Under the pieces are notes generated by a model that was given only the letters and a program-made list of their open reading frames with translations, did not search any database and was not told where the DNA came from. From Chryseobacterium sp. SC28 (GTDB lineage Bacteria > Bacteroidota > Bacteroidia > Flavobacteriales > Weeksellaceae): DNA of 64,000 nucleotides. Positions 50,756 to 59,128 of this stretch are shown piece after piece. The DNA lies in contig NZ_QOVY01000003.1 of the NCBI RefSeq assembly GCF_003932955.1, forward strand, positions 62,001 through 126,000, given 5' to 3'. The position numbers and the translations under genes were made by a program. Numbering within the stretch: position 1 is the first letter of the stretch; each line of letters begins with the position of its first letter.

Positions 50756-51979
50756 TTATGCATCTAATTCGCCGGCAATAATGTTGATACTAGACATCGT
50801 CACGATGGCATCCGATATGACGGATCCAGTGATCATCTCCGGATAAGCTTGGTAGTAAATAAAGCACGGTCTCCTGAAGTGAAGTCTGTACGGCGTTCTT
50901 CCGCCATCGCTTACCAAGTAAAACCCTAATTCTCCGTTCCCGCCTTCGACAGCGTGATAGACTTCGCCTTTCGGAACATCCGTTTCACCCATAACGATTT
51001 TGAAATGGTAGATCAAGGCTTCCATTTTTTGATAAACATCGGCTTTTTCCGGAAGATAGAAATCCGGTACATCGGCATGGAATGGTCCTTCCGGCAGATT
51101 TTCATAAGCTTGTTTGATGATTTTGACCGATTCCCAAACCTCGTGCTGACGCACCATAAAACGATCGTAGGTGTCGCCGGCTGTTCCTACGGGAATGTTG
51201 AAATCGAAATCGTCATAAGAAGAATAAGGCTGCGCGACCCGCACATCGTAATCTACGCCTGTGGCGCGAAGGTTGGGACCCGTGAAGCTGTAATTCAAGG
51301 CACGTTCTGCGGAGATTGCGCCAGCACCGATGGTTCTGTCCATAAAGATTCGGTTTCGTTCTAATAATTGACCGAATTCTGCAAACCTATCGGGGAAAGT
51401 TTTGAGGAAATCCTGAATCAATTCGTGGAACTTAGGACTGAAGTCTCTTTCAAATCCGCCGATTCTTCCCATATTGGTCGTCATCCTCGCCCCGCATATT
51501 TCCTCATACAAATTATAGATGCGTTCTCTTTCTATGAACATATAAGTCAATCCCGTAATGGCGCCGGTATCCATTCCGGTGACCCCGTTGCAAATCAGGT
51601 GGTCCGCTATTCTTGCCAGTTCCATCATAATCACCCGCATGTAATCGACACGTTTTGGAACTTTGACTCCGATCAATTTTTCAACGGTCATATGCCAACC
51701 AAGATTGTTGATAGGCGAAGAACAGTAATTCATTCTGTCGGTAAGTGTCGTGATCTGAGCAAAATTTCTTCTTTCGGAGATTTTTTCAAAGGCTCTGTGG
51801 ATATAGCCCACCGTTTGCTCAGCGTGCAAAATTCTTTCGCCGTCCATCGTTAGGACATTTTGGAAAATGCCGTGCGTAGCAGGATGTGTAGGTCCCAGAT
51901 TGAGGGTGTATAGTTGCCCATCGATCTGTTCTTTGCTTTCGTGTTGGCTGAGTATATTGGATAATGAGTTATCTTTCAT
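50756..51979 (-). CDS. nuoD: NADH-quinone oxidoreductase subunit D
   Basis: 407 residues, 49-kDa-type quinone-site subunit related to hydrogenase large subunits. LNLGPTHPATHGIFQNVL near 27, TVGYIHRAFEKISERRNF, GRIGGFERDFSPKF, PYSSYDDFDFNIPVGTAGDTYDR and the C-terminal PYRLHFRRPCFIYYQAY, GSVISDAIVTMSSINIIAGELDA (parts thereof). nuoC and nuoD are separate genes here, not fused. Confidence 0.97.
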   Translation of the reverse strand: MKDNSLSNILSQHESKEQIDGQLYTLNLGPTHPATHGIFQNVLTMDGERILHAEQTVGYIHRAFEKISERRNFAQITTLTDRMNYCSSPINNLGWHMTVEKLIGVKVPKRVDYMRVIMMELARIADHLICNGVTGMDTGAITGLTYMFIERERIYNLYEEICGARMTTNMGRIGGFERDFSPKFHELIQDFLKTFPDRFAEFGQLLERNRIFMDRTIGAGAISAERALNYSFTGPNLRATGVDYDVRVAQPYSSYDDFDFNIPVGTAGDTYDRFMVRQHEVWESVKIIKQAYENLPEGPFHADVPDFYLPEKADVYQKMEALIYHFKIVMGETDVPKGEVYHAVEGGNGELGFYLVSDGGRTPYRLHFRRPCFIYYQAYPEMITGSVISDAIVTMSSINIIAGELDA

Positions 51980-51989
51980 AATTTTTAAA

Positions 51990-52052
51990 ATTGATAATTG
52001 ATCGCCGATGATTGATAATCATTTACTTGTCATCATTTATCATTGATTTGTA
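51990..52052. repeat. Nine-unit heptad array in the nuoC-nuoD spacer
   Basis: ATTGATA ATTGATC GCCGATG ATTGATA (51990-52017), then, in inverted sense, ATCATTT ACTTGTC ATCATTT ATCATTG ATTTGTA (52018-52052). It fills the whole spacer between the two genes and forms two opposed arms. Confidence 0.7.
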
Positions 52053-52054
52053 AT

Positions 52055-52549
52055 CTATCTTCCAAACATGCTGTCGTCCTTATCTGTTCGTGTTCCGTCC
52101 TCGAGACGATATTCTTTCAGCATTGGGTGGTAGCCCAGGTCTTCCATATTAAGGATGACCCTCAGGTCGGGATGCCCTCTGAATTTGATTCCGTAAAAAT
52201 CGTAAGTTTCTCTTTCCATCCAGTTGGCACCGGAATATAAGTCTGTAAGAGAATCGACTTCGATGTCTTCTCTGGTCATAAAAACTTTAAGACGAAGTCT
52301 GAAATTGGTCATCATATTATGAAGGTGATAGATGACGCCTAATTCTTTTGCAGGTGTTTCAGGATAATGAATGCCACAGATGTCGGTCAAAAAATTGATT
52401 TCTAATGTCGAATCCTTAAGATAGTGAATGATTTTCTTGATGTCTTCTTTTTTGACTTCTATCGTCAGCATTCCGTAGGGTTCTGAACTGGAAATTACGG
52501 AATCGGGAAATTCTCTCGTGATGGCTTCTAATACAAATTCGTTCGTCAT
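52055..52549 (-). CDS. nuoC: NADH-quinone oxidoreductase subunit C
   Basis: 164 residues; 30-kDa-type subunit. ADICGIHYPE-like region seen as TDICGIHYPETPAKELGVIY, then LRLKVFMTREDIEVDSLTDLYSGANWMERETYDFYGIKFRGH in parts (YSGANWMERETYDFYGIKF and HPDLRVIL are the family signature). Starts 6 nt after nuoB. Confidence 0.95.
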   Translation of the reverse strand: MTNEFVLEAITREFPDSVISSSEPYGMLTIEVKKEDIKKIIHYLKDSTLEINFLTDICGIHYPETPAKELGVIYHLHNMMTNFRLRLKVFMTREDIEVDSLTDLYSGANWMERETYDFYGIKFRGHPDLRVILNMEDLGYHPMLKEYRLEDGTRTDKDDSMFGR

Positions 52550-52555
52550 CTCCTC

Positions 52556-53116
52556 TTAATTATTGATATTGTAAGAATCCAACAAATGCTGATATTCCGG
52601 CATATCTCTTCTTCTGACGCTTTCGCTTTCGGCCAGTGCTTGCACCTGCATTACGCCTTCTATGATCTGCTCCGGTCTTGGAGGACAACCCGGAACATAT
52701 ACATCTACGGGAATAATTTTGTCGATTCCCTGAAGAACAGAATAGGTGTCGAAAATACCGCCACTGGAAGCGCACGCCCCAACGGCAACTACCCATTTTG
52801 GCTCGGCCATTTGGGTATAGACGTCTTTTAAGACAGGAGCCAATTTCTTGGCAATCGTTCCGCAGACCATCAGCATATCGGCCTGCCGTGGCGAGAAAGA
52901 GTTTCTTTCCATTCCGAATCTCGAGGCGTCGAAAGTAGGGTTCAGTGTGGCCATATATTCGATACCGCAGCAGGATGTTGCAAACGGCAAGGGCCAAAGT
53001 GAATATTTTCTTGCTAAGCCTACCACACTGCTCAGCTGTGTGGCAAAGAAGCCTTCTCCTTCAAATCCCGGAGGAGCGGCTGCATCTGTTATGATTTCTG
53101 GTTTATTGTTTGACAT
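52556..53116 (-). CDS. nuoB: NADH-quinone oxidoreductase subunit B
   Basis: 186 residues; N2 cluster subunit. Cys ligands in SCCGIEYMA (tandem Cys), GACASSGGIF and YVPGCPPRPEQIIEG, and motif SPRQADMLMVCGTIAKKLAP. Complete, with a short variable N-terminus typical of Bacteroidota. Confidence 0.96.
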   Translation of the reverse strand: MSNNKPEIITDAAAPPGFEGEGFFATQLSSVVGLARKYSLWPLPFATSCCGIEYMATLNPTFDASRFGMERNSFSPRQADMLMVCGTIAKKLAPVLKDVYTQMAEPKWVVAVGACASSGGIFDTYSVLQGIDKIIPVDVYVPGCPPRPEQIIEGVMQVQALAESESVRRRDMPEYQHLLDSYNINN

Positions 53117-53227
53117 TTTTTTTAGATTTTGATTTTGAATTTTTGATTTTGAGATTAAAAATCTTATTGAATTTTAAACCTGCAATCAGCCATCCAAAAT
53201 TTATAATAGTTATAATTTAAAATAATC

Positions 53228-53599
53228 TTACTTGTCCCAATCTAATGCGCCTCTCTTCCAAACGTAGAAAAAAGCAACAAAGAAAATGGCAACAAATGCA
53301 AGTACGGCAAGGAAACCCTCCATCCCATACTCTCTAAAATTAACTGCGTAAGGATAGAAGAAAACAATCTCAATATCGAATAAAACAAATAAAACAGCAG
53401 TTAAGAAATATCTGATTGAAAACGGCGTTCTCGCGTTGCCTTCCACAGGCACACCGCACTCCCAGCTGGAGTTTTTTACGGAGTCGCCTTCTTTCTGCTG
53501 AGGTCCCAAATAGTGAGCTCCAAGCAAGGAAATAGCGACAAATCCCAGACCAACCGCGGCCTGAATAAGTATGGGGATATAATTGGCAGGTAAATTCAT
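53228..53599 (-). CDS. nuoA: NADH-quinone oxidoreductase subunit A
   Basis: 123 residues, three TM helices (about 8-30, 65-85 and 95-115). ECGVPVEGNARTPFSIRYFL and FDIEIVFFYPYAV are the NuoA signature. First gene of the nuo operon; the promoter lies just upstream. The 111-nt spacer to nuoB holds TTTTGA-rich quasi-repeats with mixed 6 and 8-nt spacing. Confidence 0.96.
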   Translation of the reverse strand: MNLPANYIPILIQAAVGLGFVAISLLGAHYLGPQQKEGDSVKNSSWECGVPVEGNARTPFSIRYFLTAVLFVLFDIEIVFFYPYAVNFREYGMEGFLAVLAFVAIFFVAFFYVWKRGALDWDK

Positions 53600-53619
53600 T
53601 TAGGATTAAATTAACTATG

Positions 53620-53627
53620 CAAAATTA
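53620..53627 (-). promoter_or_regulatory. nuo operon promoter, -7 element
   Basis: TAATTTTG on the minus strand, 20 nt before the nuoA ATG. No TTG is found at the usual -33 spacing. Confidence 0.55.
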
Positions 53628-53724
53628 CTAAATAAAGATTTAATATAGATATAAATTGGCGCTTATTATAAAGAAGAAAAAATCTATTTACAAAATTTAG
53701 AATTCGTATAAATAGAATTGCTTT

Positions 53725-53904
53725 CTATTTTTTGCCCATTCTCTTCAGAACGAGATAAGCAATATAAGCGATGTAAAGAAACAAAATGCTGGCAAATAGA
53801 ATATTGATGCCGGTGTCGATCCGTGCATCCTCAATAGGCTTGTAGAAATTATAAGCTACAAACAAAATAATCAAGCCGGCATAGATATAGAGTTGCTTTT
53901 TCAC
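53725..53904 (-). CDS. Small two-helix membrane protein, GTG start
   Basis: 59 residues (GTG at 53904-53902, TAG at 53727-53725). It opens MKKQLYIYAGLIILFVAYNF, has the loop YKPIEDARIDT, a second helix ILFASILFLYIAYIAYLV and a basic end KRMGKK. Two clear TM helices of normal length and a coherent positive-inside end argue that it is real. Function unknown. It lies 80 nt after the GNAT gene on the same strand, and about 105 nt upstream of the nuo promoter. No strong promoter of its own is evident. Confidence 0.65.
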   Translation of the reverse strand: MKKQLYIYAGLIILFVAYNFYKPIEDARIDTGINILFASILFLYIAYIAYLVLKRMGKK

Positions 53905-53984
53905 GATTAATATTTTGTAATAGGTTGCGTTTTGTTAGTGGTCTATTCTTTTAAATCTTGATGTGAAATAATAGGCGTTTCTTC

Positions 53985-55112
53985 TTATTGAATTTCCAAA
54001 GAGTAGGTTCTTCTTCTTTTGTGGTTCACAGGATGATATTCCTGCCACAGCAATTGTACGCTTTTATTTTCTTCCAATTCGGGATTAGTCTCCAGATATT
54101 TGATTCCTTTCGTTTTCAAATTTTGTTGGATGGCTTTGAAAATCATAGAGGTAACGCCGCGTCTCTGGTATTCCGGATGGATTCCTATTAAATAGAAATT
54201 AGCACGGTCATTCTTCTTTGTTGCCTGCAAAAAATACCACCATCCGAGGGGGAACAGTTTTCCTTTGGATTTCTGCAAAGCTTTGGAATAGGAAGGCATC
54301 GTAATGGCAAAAGCCACCAGTGCATTATGCTCGTCCGCCACACAAGTGATGTAATCTTTATCGATGAATCCGAAATATTTTTCTTTATAAGTTTTGATTT
54401 GTTCGTCGGAGATGGGTGTGTACGTAGAAAGATCTTTGTAAGTATCGTCTAATAATTTGAACATCGATTCTACATACGGCAGGATTTCTTTTTTGTTATG
54501 GAATTTCAAAGTCCTCAATTTATATTTCTGGGCAATCAAAGCGCTGAATTTCTCCACTTTTTCCGGCAAAATTTCGGGAAACTGCAGCTGAAATTCTACC
54601 CATTCTTTCTCTTTGTGCAAGCCCAGATCTTCCATATGCTTCGGATAATACGCCTCATTATAAAGACCGATCATTGTGGCCAGTTTATCGAACCCGAAAG
54701 TCAGCATTCCGGCCTTGTCCAGATTGGTAAAGCCCATTGGACCTTCGATTTTGGAAATATGATTTTCTTTTGCAAATTTTATAGCTTCATCCAGCAAAGC
54801 TTTGGAAACCTCGGCATCATCAATAAAATCCAACCAGCCAAATCTCACTTTCCGGATACCCAGCTCTTCTTCCTCTTTTCCATTGATTATCACAGCAATT
54901 CTGCCAACGATTTTTTTATCTTTAAACGCAAGAAATTGTTTTGCCTGAGAATATTTGAGCGCAGGATTATGTTCTTTTTTCCAGATTTTTTTTTCTTCAC
55001 TGATTAATGGGGGAACATAATTCGGATTGTTCTTATAAAGTTCCATTGGGAATTTGATAAAATCCAACTGCTCTTTCTCTGTAATCACTTGCTTTACATG
55101 AATGTTTGCCAT
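53985..55112 (-). CDS. GNAT-fold acyltransferase-like protein
   Basis: 375 residues from the ATG at 55112 (MANIHVKQVITEKEQ); an ATG at 55136 lies within the promoter box, so it is excluded. The N-terminal part includes NPNYVPPLISEEKKIWKKEHNP and LAFKDKKIVGRIAVIIN. The C-terminal GNAT motif A reads LIGIHPEYQRRGVTSMIFKAI (about 316-336). Cytosolic acetyltransferase of the YghO-like type with unknown substrate. It has a strong promoter with 19-nt spacing and is divergent from the zinc peptidase gene. Confidence 0.8.
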   Translation of the reverse strand: MANIHVKQVITEKEQLDFIKFPMELYKNNPNYVPPLISEEKKIWKKEHNPALKYSQAKQFLAFKDKKIVGRIAVIINGKEEEELGIRKVRFGWLDFIDDAEVSKALLDEAIKFAKENHISKIEGPMGFTNLDKAGMLTFGFDKLATMIGLYNEAYYPKHMEDLGLHKEKEWVEFQLQFPEILPEKVEKFSALIAQKYKLRTLKFHNKKEILPYVESMFKLLDDTYKDLSTYTPISDEQIKTYKEKYFGFIDKDYITCVADEHNALVAFAITMPSYSKALQKSKGKLFPLGWWYFLQATKKNDRANFYLIGIHPEYQRRGVTSMIFKAIQQNLKTKGIKYLETNPELEENKSVQLLWQEYHPVNHKRRRTYSLEIQ

Positions 55113-55133
55113 ATCCTTTTTTAATAGAGAGGA

Positions 55134-55163
55134 CAAAGATAGTTTTTAAGGAAAAAACGGCAA
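55134..55163 (-). promoter_or_regulatory. Promoter of the GNAT gene
   Basis: On the minus strand, TTG (55163-55161), 19-nt spacer, TATCTTTG (55141-55134), a full match to the Bacteroidota consensus. The start codon is 21 nt further on. Confidence 0.75.
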
Positions 55164-55222
55164 TGCTTTGGCATAATTTTTACTTCAAACGAAATAACTT
55201 TTAAAAGTAAAGCGAAAATAAT

Positions 55223-55933
55223 ATGAGTGGTTACTATTTAATCATAGGGATTTCTATGTTGCTGAGCTGGATTGTTTCTGCAAGGCTCAAATCCAAATTC
55301 GAATACTATTCCAAAGTTCATCTCAGGAACGGACTTTCCGGCAAAGAAATCGCCGAAAAAATGCTCCGGGACCATGGGATTACAGATGTTCAAGTAGTTT
55401 CCATTCCCGGGCAATTGACGGATCACTACAATCCGGAAACCAAAACGGTCAATCTTTCCGAAGGGGTTTATATGCAAAGAAATGCCGCTGCGGCTGCCGT
55501 GGCAGCGCACGAATGTGGTCATGCCGTGCAGCATGCCATCGGCTATTCTATGCTGCAGTTAAGATCCAAAATGGTTCCCATCGTCAACATCAGTTCCCAC
55601 CTTTTGCAATATGTCTTGCTGGCAGGCATTGTCATAATGGCATCCACGAGTACCATCGAAGATCCCAACGGAAACACCTCGGTACTGGCGATTGGGGTTG
55701 GTCTGTTCGCAATTACTACTTTATTTGCATTTGTAACATTACCGGTAGAATACGATGCCAGCAATCGGGCTCTTAAATGGCTGGAATCTACAGGCACCGT
55801 GTCTCGGGAGGAATATGCCGGCGCAGCAGATTCGCTCAAATGGGCAGCGAGAACTTACGTGGTGGCGGCTCTCGGCTCGCTGGCACAACTGCTTTATTTT
55901 GCCTCGATGCTTTTTGGGAATAGAAGGGATTAA
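55223..55933 (+). CDS. Membrane zinc metallopeptidase (YugP/Zn_peptidase_2 type)
   Basis: 236 residues. N-terminal TM helix (YYLIIGISMLLSWIVSARL), the zinc motif AAHECGHAVQHAIGY (HECGH, about 95-99), with two or more further TM helices (HLLQYVLLAGIVIMAST and VLAIGVGLFAITTLFAF) and a downstream ETHxx-like ASNRALKWLE region containing the third ligand zone. Family DUF/peptidase M-type YugP; substrate unknown. It stands divergent from the GNAT gene and convergent with yigZ, with 2 nt between stops. Confidence 0.9.
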   Translation: MSGYYLIIGISMLLSWIVSARLKSKFEYYSKVHLRNGLSGKEIAEKMLRDHGITDVQVVSIPGQLTDHYNPETKTVNLSEGVYMQRNAAAAAVAAHECGHAVQHAIGYSMLQLRSKMVPIVNISSHLLQYVLLAGIVIMASTSTIEDPNGNTSVLAIGVGLFAITTLFAFVTLPVEYDASNRALKWLESTGTVSREEYAGAADSLKWAARTYVVAALGSLAQLLYFASMLFGNRRD

Positions 55934-55935
55934 AG

Positions 55936-56532
55936 TTATGAAATATTAAATTCCAAAAGCATTTCGGACAATTCGTCTGAGATGCTTTCTTTTTGTGAAG
56001 TGCGCACGGAGGCCACGATTTGGCAAATGTCTGCCGCTTCGAAAGAAATGATTTTTGCCTTGTATCTATTCAACAGACCAAAAATCACATTTTGCTGAGA
56101 GAATTTGAACTTCAATTCAATTCTCGATTCCAATTCTTTGGTTACGATTTTCGTGTGTTCCAAGGTCGATTTCGCAGTTTCTTTATAAGCTTTTACCAAT
56201 CCGCTCACGCCAAGTTTAGTCCCGCCGTAGTAACGGATAACGACGAGCAATACATTGGTGAGGTGATGAGCTAGCAATTGGTTGTAGATGGGCAATCCGG
56301 CACTGCCGGAGGGTTCACCATCGTCATTCGCACGGTAATTTTCTCCCTGGACTCCCAGCCGATAAGCATAGCAATGATGTGTTGCTTTGGGATGCAGGTT
56401 ACGAAGATTTTGAAGTTTATTTTTGATTTCAGCTTCGGACATCACCGGATATGCAAAACCAATGAACCGGCTGCCTTTTTCTTTCAGAAGAACATCTTCG
56501 GTTTCGTGCTCGATCGTCTGGAACTCAAACAT
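55936..56532 (-). CDS. yigZ: YigZ/IMPACT family protein
   Basis: 198 residues. N-terminal UPF0029/IMPACT domain (about 1-120) with GSRFIGFAYPV, HPKATHHCYAYRLG and the DGEPSGSAGLPIYNQLLAHHLTNVLLVVIRYYGGTKLG stretch (parts thereof), and a C-terminal DUF1949 domain. Function unproven; linked to translation-stress binding in eukaryotic IMPACT. The start codon lies only 4 nt downstream of a perfect promoter -7 box, so a leaderless mRNA is predicted. Confidence 0.92.
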   Translation of the reverse strand: MFEFQTIEHETEDVLLKEKGSRFIGFAYPVMSEAEIKNKLQNLRNLHPKATHHCYAYRLGVQGENYRANDDGEPSGSAGLPIYNQLLAHHLTNVLLVVIRYYGGTKLGVSGLVKAYKETAKSTLEHTKIVTKELESRIELKFKFSQQNVIFGLLNRYKAKIISFEAADICQIVASVRTSQKESISDELSEMLLEFNIS

Positions 56533-56536
56533 TCTT

Positions 56537-56566
56537 CAAAAGTAGAGATTATACCCATAAATTCAA
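56537..56566 (-). promoter_or_regulatory. yigZ promoter (leaderless layout)
   Basis: TTG (56566-56564), 19-nt spacer and TACTTTTG (56544-56537), a full consensus, with the ATG (56532) only 4 nt after the -7 box. Confidence 0.75.
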
Positions 56567-56677
56567 AACAATCTGAAAAGAATGGATAGAGATGCATTAT
56601 GTATTTGACAGACTGCATTTTAAGTAGTGTGGTCTTAAAAATTTACCCATATAAAATTAGGACAATTAATTTTTACG

Positions 56678-56685
56678 TAATTTTG
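56678..56685 (+). promoter_or_regulatory. Promoter -7 element for the KAS III-like gene
   Basis: TAATTTTG, 23 nt upstream of the ATG at 56709. No TTG at the -33 spacing. Confidence 0.5.
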
Positions 56686-56708
56686 CCTATTAAAATTTAA
56701 GATTAGCA

Positions 56709-57788
56709 ATGCCTAATACAGTGATCGTTGGCTCCGGAAGTTACATTCCGGAAAATATAATAGAAGGTTCGCATTTTAAGGATTCTGTTTTCTATGATGA
56801 TAATAACGTGCTCATAGAGAAGCCAACAGAAGAGATTATCAACAAATTTGTAGATATTACCGAGATACAGACAAGGAGATATTTGAATCCCGAGGATTTT
56901 AATTCCGATCTTGGTCTGCGTGCTTCTGTGGAGGCTATTGAAGATGCCGGCATTGATAAGGAACAAATTGATTACATTATCTACGCCACCAATTTTGGCG
57001 AGGTCGACGTGAACGGGATTCCCAATTTTATGCCCTCTCTTTCTGCGAGACTCAAAGGGAAATTGCAGATCAAAAGAAGAGATTGCGTCAACTACGATAT
57101 GATCTTCGGCTGTCCCGGCTGGGTAGAGTCTCTGATTCTTGCCGATACTTTAATAAAAGCTCATAAAGCCAAAACCATTTTGGTAGTCGGCGGAGAAACC
57201 CTCAGCAGAGTTACAGACCCTTTTGACAGGAATAAAATGATCTTTGCAGATGGTGCCGGCGCCGTGGTAGTGCAAGCAACAGAGGACACCACCGTCGGGC
57301 TGATTGCCGACAAAACTCTGTGCGATAACGGAGAAGAACTCTGCTATTTGGAAAATGCACCTTCTCTTAATCTGGACGCCGATCAAAGCAAAATGTACAT
57401 CCGAATGCGAGGCAGAAAAATCTACGAATATGCGCTCAAAAACGTACCCGACGCGATAAAAGAAACCATAGAAAAAGCCCACCTCGACATCTCGGATATT
57501 AGCAAAATCCTAATCCACCAGGCCAACGCAAAAATGGACTATGCCATGATTGGCAGGCTGTTCAAACTATATGGCCAGAAAGACTACGATCACGACATTT
57601 CTCCGATGACAATTCAGGCGTTGGGAAATTCATCGGTGGCCACTGTTCCCACTTTGTTTGATTTGATTCGGAAAGGGAAAATCGAAGGTCAGGCATTCAC
57701 GCCCGGTTCGCACATTATTTTTACATCGGTGGGCGCAGGGATGAACATCAACTGCGCGATCTACAAATTTCCGGAAGGAAAAATTTAA
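56709..57788 (+). CDS. 3-oxoacyl-ACP synthase III-like condensing enzyme
   Basis: 359 residues of the FabH/thiolase fold, using acyl-CoA or acyl-ACP. Catalytic triad visible: Cys135 in IFGCPGW, His near 269 in ILIHQANAKMD, and Asn near 306 in ALGNSSVATVP. The N-terminus VGSGSYIPE and the FADGAGAVVVQA motif are typical. It is longer than FabH (about 320) and carries an extra segment near 25-45, suggesting a paralogue rather than the fatty-acid initiation enzyme. Single gene with a promoter and terminator. Confidence 0.88.
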   Translation: MPNTVIVGSGSYIPENIIEGSHFKDSVFYDDNNVLIEKPTEEIINKFVDITEIQTRRYLNPEDFNSDLGLRASVEAIEDAGIDKEQIDYIIYATNFGEVDVNGIPNFMPSLSARLKGKLQIKRRDCVNYDMIFGCPGWVESLILADTLIKAHKAKTILVVGGETLSRVTDPFDRNKMIFADGAGAVVVQATEDTTVGLIADKTLCDNGEELCYLENAPSLNLDADQSKMYIRMRGRKIYEYALKNVPDAIKETIEKAHLDISDISKILIHQANAKMDYAMIGRLFKLYGQKDYDHDISPMTIQALGNSSVATVPTLFDLIRKGKIEGQAFTPGSHIIFTSVGAGMNINCAIYKFPEGKI

Positions 57789-57821
57789 AGTAAAATCGGA
57801 ATTTAATCGTTTATTTACAAG

Positions 57822-57852
57822 AGGAATAAAATTTTTTATTCCTTTATTTTTT
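57822..57852 (+). terminator. Terminator after the KAS III-like gene
   Basis: AGGAATAA / TTATTCCT stem followed by TTATTTTTT. It ends just before the ATG of the metallophosphoesterase gene (57856), so that gene must be transcribed by read-through or from an unseen promoter. Confidence 0.65.
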
Positions 57853-57855
57853 AGT

Positions 57856-59061
57856 ATGCAAAAAAGTATTTTATTTATTCTGGGCATTTTCTTGCTGTTG
57901 GAAGTCTATGTTTATCAAGCTTTTAAAACAGTTTACACGCATCATAATGCAAAATTCATTTACTGGGTTCCCACCATTCTCATCTATGGATTGTTGGCCT
58001 ACTCCGTCTTCACATTCAACCGGGCTTCGCACGACTATCAAAGGCTGCAGATCGTTTTTTCTGTATTTTTAATCTTTGTTTTGCCAAAGATTTTGGCGGT
58101 GGTTTTTTTATTGGTAGAAGATCTATTTAGACTGCTGAATTTTGGTTATAACTATGTGGCGACAGATCATCACAACTATCCTTCCAGACGAAAATTTGTT
58201 AGCCTACTCGGTCTTGGATCTGCCGGCTTGTTGGCGGCTGTGGTTTTAGATGGAATTGTCTTCGGGAAGCATCGTCACAGAGCAAGAATAGTGAGACTCA
58301 AACTGAAAAATCTTCCGGAGAGTTTCAGGGGCTACAAAATCGTTCAGATTTCGGATGTGCATAGCGGAAGTTTCCATAATCCAAAGCACCTGCAGCACGC
58401 TATCGATTTGATTAATAAGCAAAATGCAGATCTGGTACTTTTTACCGGCGATATGGTGAATAATTATGCGGACGAGTTCATTCCTTTTATTGATCTTTTT
58501 GCTCAGATCAAAAGTAAAGACGGCAAATTTGCAATTCTCGGCAATCATGATTATGGCGATTATGGCGACTTTAAAAGCAAAGAAGAAAAAGCTAAAAATA
58601 TTCCACAACTTATTGATTACGAGAAGAAAGCGGGATTCGAAATGCTGCGAAATGAGCACTGCATCATCGAGAGAAATGGCGAAAAGCTGTATATTCTCGG
58701 TGTCGAAAATTGGGGACTTCCGCCTTTTCCGCAATATGGCGATCTTGACAAAGCCAGCCGAAATGTCCCTGCCGACGCTGCAAAAATACTTATGTCCCAC
58801 GATCCTTCACATTTTGACGCCGTGGTGAAACATCATCCCAAAAATATCCAATTGACACTGTCCGGCCACACGCACGGCATGCAATTCGGCATCGATCTCA
58901 AGAACTTCCGATGGTCGCCCGTGAAGTACAGGTATCCTAAATGGGCAGATCTCTACCAAAGCGAAGGCAAATATCTCTATGTCAATCGTGGTTTTGGGGT
59001 CATCGGTTATCCCGGTAGAGTAGGAGTGTTGCCGGAGATTACCGTTTTTGAACTCCGTTAA
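57856..59061 (+). CDS. Membrane-bound metallophosphoesterase
   Basis: 401 residues. Four N-terminal TM helices (about 5-18, 36-52, 66-87 and 115-135), then a calcineurin-like phosphoesterase domain (about 150-395): VQISDVHSGSFH, LFTGDMVNN, LGNHDYGDYGDF, and SGHTHGMQFGIDL. The layout (TM anchor, catalytic part in the cytoplasm or periplasm) is that of YkuE/YaeI-like phosphoesterases. Substrate unknown. It follows a terminator hairpin by only 4 nt. Confidence 0.88.
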   Translation: MQKSILFILGIFLLLEVYVYQAFKTVYTHHNAKFIYWVPTILIYGLLAYSVFTFNRASHDYQRLQIVFSVFLIFVLPKILAVVFLLVEDLFRLLNFGYNYVATDHHNYPSRRKFVSLLGLGSAGLLAAVVLDGIVFGKHRHRARIVRLKLKNLPESFRGYKIVQISDVHSGSFHNPKHLQHAIDLINKQNADLVLFTGDMVNNYADEFIPFIDLFAQIKSKDGKFAILGNHDYGDYGDFKSKEEKAKNIPQLIDYEKKAGFEMLRNEHCIIERNGEKLYILGVENWGLPPFPQYGDLDKASRNVPADAAKILMSHDPSHFDAVVKHHPKNIQLTLSGHTHGMQFGIDLKNFRWSPVKYRYPKWADLYQSEGKYLYVNRGFGVIGYPGRVGVLPEITVFELR

Positions 59062-59128
59062 AAAAAACAGTAAAACCGAATCGTACTTAAGATATTGATT
59101 GATAGAATGATAGCTTTTTATGCTTGGC

